A stretch of DNA of 12,818 nt from Haloarculaceae archaeon (GTDB taxonomy: Archaea > Halobacteriota > Halobacteria > Halobacteriales > Haloarculaceae): positions 1 to 12,818 of the forward strand of contig JAHENO010000114.1 of NCBI GenBank assembly GCA_018609945.1, in the 5' to 3' direction. The notes under the pieces are model-generated. The model was not told the origin of the DNA, made no database searches, and was given only the letters and a program-made list of their open reading frames with translations. Numbering within the stretch: position 1 is the stretch's first letter; each line of letters starts with the position of its first letter. Made by a program: the position numbers and the translations under genes. Shown piece after piece: positions 5,899-12,444 of this stretch.

Positions 5899-6935
5899 CA
5901 GACGTAGCCGTTCTCGAGCAGGAGCTCGCCGTTGAGGACCGACGCGCCGGCAGCACCGCGCATGGTGTTGTGCGCGAGGCAGTTGAACTGGACGCCGCCG
6001 TCGGTCGCCTGGACGCCGCCGACCGCGACGGCCATCCCGTTCTCGCGGTTCCGGTCCAGCCGTGGCTGGGGACGGTCGGGCTCCTCGAAGACGTGGACGA
6101 GCTGGTCCGGCGAGGAGTGCAGGTCCAGCGTGGGGTGCTGGCGCATCGCCGCGGCCACGCCCTCGACGGTGGCGTCGCCGGCGGTGTCGGCCCAGACGTT
6201 CTCCAGGTGGCCGTCGAGCGTCGGAATCCGGTTACAGGAGGCGTCGACGCGGGCCCCGTGCCAGTCGACCTCGGCCCCGTCGAAGGTGCCCAGGAGCTTG
6301 CGCGATTCGGTCTCCATTTTCTTCTCCTCGCCGCCGATGTGCGGGAGTGCGTTGTCGATGATCTCCATGGAGGTCACGCCCGAGTAGCCCGCCCCGGAGA
6401 CGGCCTGGAGGGTCGCGACGGTCACCCGGTCGAGACCGTACGCCTTGTCGACGGCGGCCAGCGGCGGAACCATCGTGATGGTCGAGCAGTTGGGGTTCTT
6501 GACGAGGGCGCCCTCCCAGCCCCGGCGGTCGCGCTGGACCTCGATGAGGTCGAGGTGGTCGGGGTTGACCTCGGGAATCGTCAGCGGGACGTCCTCGTCG
6601 AGACGGGCGTTCGAGGAGTTCGAGGAGACCACGTAGCCGGCCTCGCAGAACGCCGGTTCGACCCGTTCGCCGACGCTGGAGGGCAGCGACGAGAAGATGA
6701 TATCCACGTCGTCCGGAACCGCGTCCGGGTCGGTCCGTCCGACGGTCAACTCCGCAACGTCGTCGGGAATGGGGACGTCGATGCGCCACTTCGCGGCCTC
6801 GCGGTAGGGGCGACCGGCGCTCGATTCGCTGGCTGTCAGTGCGGCGATCTCGAACTCGGGATGGGGGTCGAGCAACTGAATGAGTCGCTGGCCCACCGCC
6901 CCGGTCGCGCCGAGGATGCCTGCGCGTACTGTCAT
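5898..6935 (-). CDS. asd: Aspartate-semialdehyde dehydrogenase
   Basis: A 345-residue enzyme that reduces aspartyl phosphate with NADPH to aspartate semialdehyde, the branch point to lysine, threonine and methionine. The NADP-binding motif GATGAVG (9-15) starts the protein. The catalytic cysteine is Cys150 in NPNCST. The general-base histidine is probably His243 in CNRIPTLDGHLE. GGEEKKMETES (201-211) matches the segment that contacts substrate and phosphate. Length and motif spacing fit the archaeal/fungal ASADH class. The ATG at 6935 lies 28 nt after a GTTTTG TATA-like box. The stop codon TGA runs directly into the palindromic element at 5817-5898. No other lysine or threonine pathway gene is in the window, so it appears transcribed alone. 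All catalytic residues are present. Confidence 0.96.
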   Translation of the reverse strand: MTVRAGILGATGAVGQRLIQLLDPHPEFEIAALTASESSAGRPYREAAKWRIDVPIPDDVAELTVGRTDPDAVPDDVDIIFSSLPSSVGERVEPAFCEAGYVVSSNSSNARLDEDVPLTIPEVNPDHLDLIEVQRDRRGWEGALVKNPNCSTITMVPPLAAVDKAYGLDRVTVATLQAVSGAGYSGVTSMEIIDNALPHIGGEEKKMETESRKLLGTFDGAEVDWHGARVDASCNRIPTLDGHLENVWADTAGDATVEGVAAAMRQHPTLDLHSSPDQLVHVFEEPDRPQPRLDRNRENGMAVAVGGVQATDGGVQFNCLAHNTMRGAAGASVLNGELLLENGYV

Positions 6936-6960
6936 TGCCGATGGTAGGGCGACGGCCGCT

Positions 6961-6966
6961 CAAAAC
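6961..6966 (-). promoter_or_regulatory. TATA-like box for asd
   Basis: GTTTTG on the minus strand, about 28 nt before the asd ATG at 6935. It is a weak match but at the standard distance. Confidence 0.35.
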
Positions 6967-7010
6967 TGTTTGGAATGGTCCCGTCGGTCGGCACCGGAAC
7001 CGAGAGGTAT

Positions 7011-7334
7011 CTACGTCCCGGATTCGAGGTCGTAGTCCCACGCTTCGTAGCCGCCACTGAGGTTGGCCACGCGGGCGTCCTCGTCTACTCCCTCGTAGGA
7101 TTCGAGCAGGCGGGCTGCCTGGCGGGAACTCTCCCCGACCGGGCAGGCCACGACGATCTCATCGCCCCACTCGTGGTCGTCGATTTCGCGTGCGAAGCGG
7201 TCGATGGGGAGGTTCGTCGCGCCGGGGATGTGTCCCTCCTCGAACGAGTCGGGCTGGCGGATGTCGATCACCTGGATATCCGCGCCGTCGTCCAGTCGCT
7301 CTTTCAGCTCCGCGGGAGACATTTCCTTGACCAT
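7011..7334 (-). CDS. Single-domain rhodanese-like sulfurtransferase
   Basis: A 107-residue protein that is a single rhodanese domain. It has the N-terminal VIDIRQPDSFEEGHIPGA block (residues 22-39) and the C-terminal NLSGGYEAW block (91-99). The active-site cysteine is Cys64 in CPVGESS, and rhodaneses use this cysteine to carry a persulfide for sulfur transfer or sulfide detoxification. The usual loop is C-x-x-G-x-R-[ST]; here serine stands in the arginine position, which may alter substrate or redirect the protein to phosphate or arsenate-like chemistry. The ATG at 7334 is chosen because the rhodanese homology starts there. A CTTTTGA box at 7357-7363 is 26 nt upstream. A longer in-frame extension overlaps the membrane protein gene and looks spurious. 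The membrane protein gene ends 65 bp upstream on the same strand. Confidence 0.9.
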   Translation of the reverse strand: MVKEMSPAELKERLDDGADIQVIDIRQPDSFEEGHIPGATNLPIDRFAREIDDHEWGDEIVVACPVGESSRQAARLLESYEGVDEDARVANLSGGYEAWDYDLESGT

Positions 7335-7356
7335 GGACGGCGTTCGCGGGCGGCGG

Positions 7357-7363
7357 TCAAAAG
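7357..7363 (-). promoter_or_regulatory. TATA-like box for the rhodanese gene
   Basis: CTTTTGA on the minus strand, centred 26 nt before the ATG at 7334. It supports the short start over a longer upstream extension. Confidence 0.4.
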
Positions 7364-7399
7364 CGCACCGTACTGCGACGCCGCGCCCGGCTGGCGGTC

Positions 7400-8149
7400 C
7401 TAGAACCCGCCGTACCGCAGGAGCACCATCACGACGACGAGGACGAGCTGGAAGAGCCCCTGAACGCCGCCGAGCATGGCGTTTTGCTTGCCGATCCGCG
7501 AGATGAGGCCGTCGTCGGGCGCCTCGGAGGTCATCTCGAGATAGACGCGGACCTCGCCGGGCAGGAGGAACCCGAACCCCTGGACCGAGAGGATGGCGAC
7601 GATACCGAGCGCGACGGCGACGGCGGGCGTGGTCATGGTAAACTCGCCGATGGTCAGGACCACCCACGCCAGCGAACCGACCGTCGCGACCGCGAAGGGG
7701 AGCTGCCAGCGCCAGTCCCGCCACGCGTCGAGCCGGTAGGCGATCAGCGCGAGCGCGGGGGGCAGTGTGGCCAGGGTGAACAGCGCCAGCCACGGGCCGG
7801 CGTTGGGAAACAGCCCGGCCTGCAACGCGAGCGTGATACCCGTGGCGATCGTGACCAGCGCCAGCGACGGCATCAGGAACGTCATCTTCGGGGTCAGACG
7901 CCGGAACACGTCGGCGCTGGCCGCCTCGTCGAGGCCGCCGATGACGGGGCCCAGCACGGCGCCGAGGAAGATGTCGACCCCGGTCCAGAGGATGCCCGCC
8001 ATGACGTGGACGTACGTGAGGTGTTCGAGCGGTGCGACGGTCACCGCGTACGTGAGCGCGACCAGCGACACCCCGACGACACCGCCCGCGAACGCTGGGT
8101 TTGCCCGTCCTGCCATTCCTCTGACTGACGAGCGAACTGTCGTCGTCAT
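7400..8149 (-). CDS. Multi-pass membrane protein, DUF2269/CopD-like
   Basis: A 249-residue integral membrane protein with about seven hydrophobic segments (roughly residues 20-40, 48-70, 92-112, 118-138, 150-168, 174-196 and 222-245). The second segment has a histidine followed by tryptophan and glycine (VHVMAGILWTG, 47-57), a pattern of the DUF2269/CopD-like membrane families, where histidines may bind metal or haem. This is a resemblance, not a firm family call. Function is unknown. The start at 8149 (MTTTVRSS) is favoured because ATATAA on the minus strand (8178-8183) is centred 31 nt upstream; an in-frame ATG at 8173 lies almost against that box and would precede the expected transcript start. 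It is divergent from the hydrolase gene at 8326. The rhodanese gene follows 65 bp downstream with its own promoter. Confidence 0.8.
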   Translation of the reverse strand: MTTTVRSSVRGMAGRANPAFAGGVVGVSLVALTYAVTVAPLEHLTYVHVMAGILWTGVDIFLGAVLGPVIGGLDEAASADVFRRLTPKMTFLMPSLALVTIATGITLALQAGLFPNAGPWLALFTLATLPPALALIAYRLDAWRDWRWQLPFAVATVGSLAWVVLTIGEFTMTTPAVAVALGIVAILSVQGFGFLLPGEVRVYLEMTSEAPDDGLISRIGKQNAMLGGVQGLFQLVLVVVMVLLRYGGF

Positions 8150-8177
8150 GCGGGTCGACCGTGAGGACTCCATCACA

Positions 8178-8183
8178 TTATAT
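8178..8183 (-). promoter_or_regulatory. TATA box for the membrane protein
   Basis: ATATAA on the minus strand, 31 nt before the chosen ATG at 8149. It decides that start over the ATG at 8173. Confidence 0.5.
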
Positions 8184-8257
8184 GTCCGGCCGACTCGCTC
8201 GGCCGCCGCGACAGCCACAGACGCGGTGCCCGACGGGACAGAAAACGCGTGATAAAA

Positions 8258-8294
8258 GGGAACGGGACGGGACGAAGCAGGACAGGACGGGAAC
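8258..8294. repeat. Degenerate GGGAC-type short repeats in divergent promoter region
   Basis: A purine-rich stretch with five or so loose copies of a GGGAC/GGAC unit (for example GGGAACGGGACGGGACG). It lies just upstream of the hydrolase TATA box. It may be simple-sequence DNA or a regulator-binding region. Confidence 0.35.
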
Positions 8295-8301
8295 GAATAA
8301 G
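8295..8301 (+). promoter_or_regulatory. TATA-like box for the alpha/beta hydrolase
   Basis: GAATAAG, centred about 28 nt before the ATG at 8326. It supports that start and makes the upstream in-frame extension from 8161 unlikely. Confidence 0.4.
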
Positions 8302-8325
8302 GGAGCGGGACCCGAGAGAGCGGCC

Positions 8326-9219
8326 ATGCCTGCGGTGACGGCGACGTCGGTGGAGGTGTCCACCGGCGAGACGATCCACTACCGGCGGCGGACGGGCGGC
8401 GAGGTTCCGGTCGTTCTCCTCCACGGCGACAACAGTTCCTCGAAACACTGGGACGTCGTCTTCGAGCGCATGGACGAGCAGTTCGACCTCGCCGCGATGG
8501 ACATGCGCGGGTTCGGCGACTCCTCCTACGAAGAGCCGGTCGACTCGCTTGCCGACCTGGCCGCGGACGTCCCGGCGTTCGCGGACGCGGTCGGGTTCGA
8601 CGCGTTCCACCTCTGGGGGTGGTCCCTCGGTGCCGGCGTGGCGATGCAGGTCGCCGCGGATGTCGACCGGGTCGGCCGACTAGTGTTGATGGCCCCGCCG
8701 AGCACTCAGGGGCTCCCGGTCTACGAGAAGGACGCGAACCTCGAACCGACCGACACCGTCCTGGAGACGCGGGCGGAACTCGCCGAGGATCCCGTCTCGG
8801 TCGCGCCCGTGTTGCACGCCTTAGAGGAGCAGGACCCCGAACTGATCAAGGACATCTGGGAGCAGGCCATCTACGTCCACGGGCCACCCGAGGCGGAGCG
8901 CTTCGACGCCTACGCGGCGGAATCACTCAAACAGCGCAATCTGCTCGATGTCGACTACGCGCTCGTGCAGTTCAACATCTCAGACGAACACAACGGTGTC
9001 AGCCCGGGCACCGGCGAGGTCGACGACATCGACGCGAAGACGCTCGTGATCCGTGGCGAGGACGACCTCGTGGTCACCCGGGAGATGTCAGAACGCGTCG
9101 TCTCGGACATCGCCGACGCCCGGTTCGTCGAACTGGCCGACTGTGGCCACGCTCCCACCATCGACGCGCCCGACGAACTGCTGGGCGCCGTCGAGCCGTT
9201 CCTCGACGTACCCGCCTGA
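8326..9219 (+). CDS. Alpha/beta-fold hydrolase
   Basis: A 297-residue serine hydrolase of the AB_hydrolase_1 type. The oxyanion loop HG (33-34, LLHGDNSSS) is followed by DMRGFGDS (59-66). The nucleophile is Ser100 in GWSLG (98-102). The acid is Asp246 or Asp247 in GEDDLVV, and the base is His275 in DCGHAPTIDAP. A helical cap lies at about 135-215. Members of this family act as esterases, lipases, haloperoxidase-like enzymes, peroxidases or C-C hydrolases, and substrate cannot be assigned. No signal peptide is seen, so it is probably cytoplasmic. The ATG at 8326 follows a TATA box at the leaderless distance. It is transcribed away from the membrane protein gene at 8149. The zinc-finger gene at 9319 follows 99 bp downstream on the same strand but is probably separate. 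Confidence 0.92.
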   Translation: MPAVTATSVEVSTGETIHYRRRTGGEVPVVLLHGDNSSSKHWDVVFERMDEQFDLAAMDMRGFGDSSYEEPVDSLADLAADVPAFADAVGFDAFHLWGWSLGAGVAMQVAADVDRVGRLVLMAPPSTQGLPVYEKDANLEPTDTVLETRAELAEDPVSVAPVLHALEEQDPELIKDIWEQAIYVHGPPEAERFDAYAAESLKQRNLLDVDYALVQFNISDEHNGVSPGTGEVDDIDAKTLVIRGEDDLVVTREMSERVVSDIADARFVELADCGHAPTIDAPDELLGAVEPFLDVPA

Positions 9220-9318
9220 TCCCGGCGGCACGACCGTTTCGCGGCACGGCTGCGGCGCTGGGCCTCCCGCCCGTCGAAACACTTGTGTGGCCCCACAGAC
9301 AACACAATACACACGACC

Positions 9319-9477
9319 ATGCACGAATGCACCCGGTGCGGTTCGGAGGTATCGGATCAGTACTGGCGGGTGTTCGCCGTCGATGGCGAACTCCACGGCT
9401 GCCTGCACTGTGAGCGAAAGTCCGGGCAGCACCGTCCCGAAGAAGGCACCCCCCGGGAATCGAGCGCTATCGGATAG
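9319..9477 (+). CDS. Small CxxC zinc-finger protein, DUF7563-like (52 aa)
   Basis: A 52-residue protein starting MHECTRCGSEVSDQYWRVF. Two cysteine pairs, Cys4/Cys7 and Cys28/Cys31 (GCLHC), would form a single zinc ribbon. The CxxCG, the RVF strand and the second CxxC are like the haloarchaeal DUF7563 microproteins, though I cannot confirm the family without a search. The last 20 residues are a charged, probably disordered tail. An in-frame ATG at 9283 is possible, but the zinc-finger core begins at 9319. I see no strong TATA box at the expected distance, so expression is less certain than for other genes. It is convergent with the FAH-family gene ending at 9542. Confidence 0.78.
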   Translation: MHECTRCGSEVSDQYWRVFAVDGELHGCLHCERKSGQHRPEEGTPRESSAIG

Positions 9478-9479
9478 CG
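9465..9479. terminator. Palindrome at the stop codon between convergent genes
   Basis: CGCTATC-G-GATAGCG, a perfect 7-bp palindrome with a 1-bp centre, overlaps the TAG stop of the zinc-finger gene. A further CGCTATCG copy occurs at 9520-9527. The tight loop means it would not be a good RNA hairpin, so a DNA-binding or chance palindrome is equally likely. Confidence 0.25.
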
Positions 9480-9541
9480 ACGCGTAGCGGGAAAACAGGA
9501 CAGCGGCGGGGGTAGCGGACGCTATCGACTGCCGGACGCGG

Positions 9542-10315
9542 TCACTCCCGCGAGACAGTGTGGCGCAGGCGGCCGACGCCCTCGATCTCGACGACGACCT
9601 CGTCACCATCGGAGAGGGGACCGACGCCCTCGGGGGTGCCGGTAGCGATGACGTCGCCGGGTTCGAGCGTCAGGTAGGTCGTTATCTCGGCGATCAGTTC
9701 CGGGACGGGGAAGATTAGGTGCTCGCGGGTCGAGGACTGGCGGGTCTGGCCGTTCAGGCGGAGTTCGACGCCCGCGTTCTCGGGGACGTGCCCGGGAGTC
9801 GCCACCACCGGCCCCAGGGGCGCGGCGTTGTCGAAGGCCTTGCCCCGGACCCAGTTTTGCTCGATCTCCTGGTCGTCGCGGTTGGAGACGTCGACCATGC
9901 AGGTGTAGCCGGCGACGACATCGAGCGCCTCGGATTCGGGGACGTTCCGGCACTGCTGGCCGACGACGACGCCGAGTTCGGCCTCGTAATCGACCCGTTC
10001 CTTGCCGGCGGGCAGCGGAACGTCGCTGCCGTGGCTCGCGACGGCGCTGGGGGGTTTCAGGAACAGTTGCGGGCGGTCGGGGACGTCGTTGCCCATCTCC
10101 GCGGCGTGGTCGGCGTAGTTGCGCCCGATGCAGACGATCTTCGTCGGTTCGCAGGGGGCCAATACGTCGACCTCGGCGGGGTCGTAGGTCCGGTCACCGA
10201 ACCGGATCGCTCCACCATCGCCGGCCGTCGTCGTGTCGGCGGGCGCGCCGTCGGCGTCGACCCACTCGCCGGTCCGAACGCTTCCCGCCGGGTCTCGGAA
10301 TCTGACTCGCTTCAT
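9542..10315 (-). CDS. Fumarylacetoacetate hydrolase (FAH) family protein
   Basis: A 257-residue enzyme of the FAH superfamily. These metal-dependent enzymes act on beta-diketo or 2-keto acids (fumarylpyruvate hydrolase, acylpyruvase, oxaloacetate decarboxylase, HpcE-type hydratase/isomerase). The N-terminal ~55 residues form a small lead-in domain, followed by KIVCIGRNYADHA (59-71). Metal ligands are Glu111 and Glu113 (DYEAELG) and Asp142 (VDVSNRDD). Lys159 in RGKAFDN is a likely catalytic lysine, and ATGTPEGVGP (224-233) closes the active site. All are in the expected order. The exact substrate is unknown. The ATG at 10315 follows a weak CTTAGC box about 27 nt upstream. A perfect GGGGCTC/GAGCCCC palindrome sits directly against the start codon. 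The aIF-1A gene ends 71 bp upstream on the same strand. Confidence 0.92.
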   Translation of the reverse strand: MKRVRFRDPAGSVRTGEWVDADGAPADTTTAGDGGAIRFGDRTYDPAEVDVLAPCEPTKIVCIGRNYADHAAEMGNDVPDRPQLFLKPPSAVASHGSDVPLPAGKERVDYEAELGVVVGQQCRNVPESEALDVVAGYTCMVDVSNRDDQEIEQNWVRGKAFDNAAPLGPVVATPGHVPENAGVELRLNGQTRQSSTREHLIFPVPELIAEITTYLTLEPGDVIATGTPEGVGPLSDGDEVVVEIEGVGRLRHTVSRE

Positions 10316-10335
10316 GGGGCTCCGTTTCGAGCCCC
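10316..10335. promoter_or_regulatory. Palindromic operator-like site at the FAH start codon
   Basis: GGGGCTC and GAGCCCC form perfect 7-bp arms around a 6-nt centre, immediately upstream of the ATG at 10315. The weak TATA-like CTTAGC lies just beyond it, so the palindrome covers the expected transcription start. Repressor binding is plausible; an mRNA hairpin that hides the start codon is the alternative if the transcript has a leader. Confidence 0.45.
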
Positions 10336-10386
10336 GAAGCTAAGCGTTTGCGGAACGCGGCGGTGAACGCGCGGAAAAGAGGTCGC

Positions 10387-10671
10387 TTACTCGATGTGGC
10401 CTTCGCGCCGGAGCTGGTCGGCGTCTTGGTTGTCGTAGCGCCACTCGACGTTGGCCTTCTCGTCCTGCCAGTCCCACGGTTCGGCCAGCACGACGTCGTC
10501 CTCCTCGATCCAGACGCGGTACTTCATCCGGCCGGGGATTCGGCCCATCCGCGTCTTTCCGTCCTCGCAGCGCAACCGCACGTGGTTGCCACCGAGGTGT
10601 TGTGTCACGACAGCGAATAGTTCGTCGTCCGAGGGCATCCGGAGGTCCCGGCGGCCCGTCTCTTCACTCAT
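10387..10671 (-). CDS. eif1a: Translation initiation factor aIF-1A
   Basis: A 94-residue protein with the S1-like OB fold of eukaryotic and archaeal initiation factor 1A, homologue of bacterial IF1. It helps the small ribosomal subunit scan or select the start codon and bind initiator tRNA. Signature segments are DELFAVVTQHLGGNHVRL (residues 16-33), GKTRMGRIPGRMKYRVWI (38-55) and DVVLAEPWDW (59-68). Length is within the usual range of about 90-110. The ATG at 10671 lies 27 nt after a strong TTTATA box, the classic leaderless arrangement. A second AT-rich TTTAAA sits next to the start. The gene is flanked by unrelated minus-strand genes and has its own promoter. Confidence 0.97.
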   Translation of the reverse strand: MSEETGRRDLRMPSDDELFAVVTQHLGGNHVRLRCEDGKTRMGRIPGRMKYRVWIEEDDVVLAEPWDWQDEKANVEWRYDNQDADQLRREGHIE

Positions 10672-10694
10672 ACTTTAAATACGCGGGGAAGACG

Positions 10695-10700
10695 TATAAA
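10695..10700 (-). promoter_or_regulatory. TATA box for aIF-1A
   Basis: TTTATA on the minus strand, 27 nt before the ATG at 10671. It is a strong match at the standard leaderless spacing. Confidence 0.65.
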
Positions 10701-10776
10701 TCATCCGAGATGAAAGATACCGACTCTCACGGGGCGTGTGACCGCATCGCAGAGACTCACCAGTGGGTGGCCGCGC

Positions 10777-11145
10777 CTACGACCGGTACGCGCAGTGGAA
10801 ACCAGCAAAGTGGCGGTAGAACGCGGGCAACACCTCGGTCCGGAGGTCGGCGTCGGGTCGGTCCGCGAACTCCCCGTGAGTGAGCACGCGGGCGTCGTCG
10901 AGCGCTGCTTCGACGTGTTCGGGGACGCCACGGTCCTCGGACGTGCCGAGATACGCCCAGACGAACGCCGTCTCGATACGCGCAAAGAACGACTCCGTCG
11001 GCTCGAAGGCGACGTCGACGTCGGCCAGCCGGTAGTGTGCGTCCTGGATCAGGTCGCTGCCGTCCTCGATGCCGTGGTCGTCGAACGATGCCGTGGTCGT
11101 ACACCCCCCGGTCGGTCCCGTCGGGCTGTCGTCGGTCGCTGCCAT
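10777..11145 (-). CDS. Hypothetical acidic haloarchaeal protein (122 aa)
   Basis: I do not recognise this family. The 122 residues begin with a low-complexity, disordered-looking MAATDDSPTGPTGG segment. The rest looks folded and mostly helical (DLIQDAHYRLADVDVAF, FARIETAFVWAYLGT, VEAALDDARVL, LRTEVLPAFYRHFAGFHCAY). The composition is acidic with few cysteines and there is no membrane span, so it is probably cytoplasmic. The aromatic His/Cys-containing C-terminus (FYRHFAGFHCAYRS) is a distinctive feature. Strong acidic bias, GC-rich third positions and a CTTATA box 25 nt before the ATG at 11145 all support a genuine gene. It is divergent from the CapA-family gene at 11299, with a palindrome in the shared upstream region. 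No pathway role can be inferred. Confidence 0.75.
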   Translation of the reverse strand: MAATDDSPTGPTGGCTTTASFDDHGIEDGSDLIQDAHYRLADVDVAFEPTESFFARIETAFVWAYLGTSEDRGVPEHVEAALDDARVLTHGEFADRPDADLRTEVLPAFYRHFAGFHCAYRS

Positions 11146-11167
11146 GTCTCACAGTACGGTCGGTTAC

Positions 11168-11173
11168 TATAAG
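11168..11173 (-). promoter_or_regulatory. TATA box for the 122-aa hypothetical gene
   Basis: CTTATA on the minus strand in ATTACTTATAGTAA, about 25 nt before the ATG at 11145, again a leaderless spacing. Confidence 0.5.
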
Positions 11174-11185
11174 TAATCCTCCTGG

Positions 11186-11206
11186 GTGTGTGCAAATGTC
11201 ACACAC
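11186..11206. promoter_or_regulatory. Inverted repeat in the divergent promoter region
   Basis: GTGTGTG (11186-11192) and CACACAC (11200-11206) are perfect arms around a 7-nt centre, just upstream of the TATA box of the minus-strand gene. It may be an operator shared by the genes at 11145 and 11299, but GT/CA simple sequence can form such arms by chance. Confidence 0.35.
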
Positions 11207-11298
11207 AGGGGAAACACCCGCCGGGACCCGCTGTCGAAGCGAATGTCGGGCCGTGTTGGTCCGAACGTTGAAGCCGGCGGGCGACCACGTCCCGGGAG

Positions 11299-12390
11299 AT
11301 GAGGGCGAGGCGGCGGACAGTCCTGGCCGGACTCGCGGGCCTGACGGGCTGTCTCGGCGCCGCACCGCGGGACGAACGTGGCCCCCTGGACGCCGGGGGC
11401 GTCGACGCTCGCGTCGGATTCGTCGGTGACGTCATGCTGGGCCGGAGCGTGACCGACCGCTGGGAGGGGAAGGATCCGGCGGGGGTGTGGGGGGCGACCC
11501 TGGCGCGCCTGGCGCGTCTCGACGGGCTGGTGGCGAACCTGGAGTGCTGTCTCTCCGACCGGGGCCAGCGGTGGCCCGAGAAGACCTACTACTTCCGGGC
11601 GGACCCGGACCTTGCGGTGCCAGCGTTGCGGGCCGCGGGGGTGTCGGTCGCCAACCTCGCGAACAACCACATCCTGGATTTCGGCACGACTGCGCTCGCG
11701 GACACTCGCGCGCACCTCGCGGACGCGGGCGTCGCGGCGGTCGGTGCGGGCCCGGACCGGTCGTCGGCTGTCGAGCCCGCCGTGGTAGCGGCGGGCGGGC
11801 TCACCGTCGCGACCGTCGCGTTCACCGACCAGTGGCCGGCCTACGCCGCGGGAGAGGAGTCGGCGGGCACCGCGTACGCACCGCTGGACCGGACCGTGCC
11901 ATCGACCCGGCGGCTGGTCGGGGACGCGCTCGACCGCGCCCGCGAGGCGGATCCGGACCTGGTGGTCGCCTCGCTACACTGGGGACCCAACTGGGAGACC
12001 GAACCCGACGCCACCCAGGAGGCCTTCGCCCGGTGGCTGATCGACCGCGGCGCCGACGTCGTCCACGGCCACAGCGCGCACGTCCTCCAGGGCGTCGAGG
12101 TCTACCGGGGCCGGCCCATCCTCTACGACTGTGGCGACTTCGTCGACGACTACATCCACAAGGAGGGGCTGCACAACAAGCGCAGCGCCATCTTCGAACT
12201 CGTGGTGCGCGAGGGTCGGCTCGACCGCCTCCGGCTCGTGCCCGTCGAGATCGAACGCGAGGCCGTCCACCCGGCCGGCGACGAGGCGGCTGCCTGGCTG
12301 CGCGAGACGATGCGCGATCGTTCCGGCGCCTTCGGGACGACGACCGAGCGGGCGGGCGAGGGTCTCGCGATCCCGCTGGAAACGCAGTGA
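11299..12390 (+). CDS. CapA-family (PGA_cap) metallophosphatase-like Tat lipoprotein
   Basis: A 363-residue protein of the CapA/PGA_cap family, whose domain has the calcineurin-like metallophosphatase fold. The signal peptide has a twin-arginine start (MRARRRTVLAG) and a lipobox LTGC with Cys18, so it is probably Tat-exported and lipid-anchored outside the membrane. Metal-site and fold motifs run in order: GDVML (43-47), NLE (80-82), NNH (122-124), HWGP (227-230), GHSAHV (257-262) and YDCGDF (276-281). In Bacillus CapA is involved in poly-gamma-glutamate capsule export and anchoring, but most family members have other or unknown roles. Start at 11299: the signal peptide begins here; a GGGAG lies almost against the ATG, and no clear TATA is at the leaderless distance. 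A lipase-maturation-factor-like gene follows 54 bp later with its own TATA. Confidence 0.88.
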   Translation: MRARRRTVLAGLAGLTGCLGAAPRDERGPLDAGGVDARVGFVGDVMLGRSVTDRWEGKDPAGVWGATLARLARLDGLVANLECCLSDRGQRWPEKTYYFRADPDLAVPALRAAGVSVANLANNHILDFGTTALADTRAHLADAGVAAVGAGPDRSSAVEPAVVAAGGLTVATVAFTDQWPAYAAGEESAGTAYAPLDRTVPSTRRLVGDALDRAREADPDLVVASLHWGPNWETEPDATQEAFARWLIDRGADVVHGHSAHVLQGVEVYRGRPILYDCGDFVDDYIHKEGLHNKRSAIFELVVREGRLDRLRLVPVEIEREAVHPAGDEAAAWLRETMRDRSGAFGTTTERAGEGLAIPLETQ

Positions 12391-12413
12391 GCACGAGGCG
12401 ACACGCCGTCACT

Positions 12414-12419
12414 CATAAA
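12414..12419 (+). promoter_or_regulatory. TATA-like box for the 12445 gene
   Basis: CATAAA, centred about 28 nt before the ATG at 12445. It supports that start and a leaderless transcript separate from the CapA gene. Confidence 0.45.
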
Positions 12420-12444
12420 CCGGTCGCCGCGCCAACCCCCACCC

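Noticed and set aside
5820..6947. Plus-strand frame of 375 codons opposite asd
   Set aside because: It is a mirror of the asd gene, whose catalytic residues are all present on the minus strand.
7335..7793. N-terminal extension of the rhodanese frame
   Set aside because: The extension is Arg/Ala-rich and overlaps the membrane protein gene; a TATA-like box supports the ATG at 7334.
8150..8173. In-frame ATG at 8173 as the start of the membrane protein
   Set aside because: The TATA box (8178-8183) lies almost against this ATG, so a transcript would start downstream of it. The ATG at 8149 has the right spacing.
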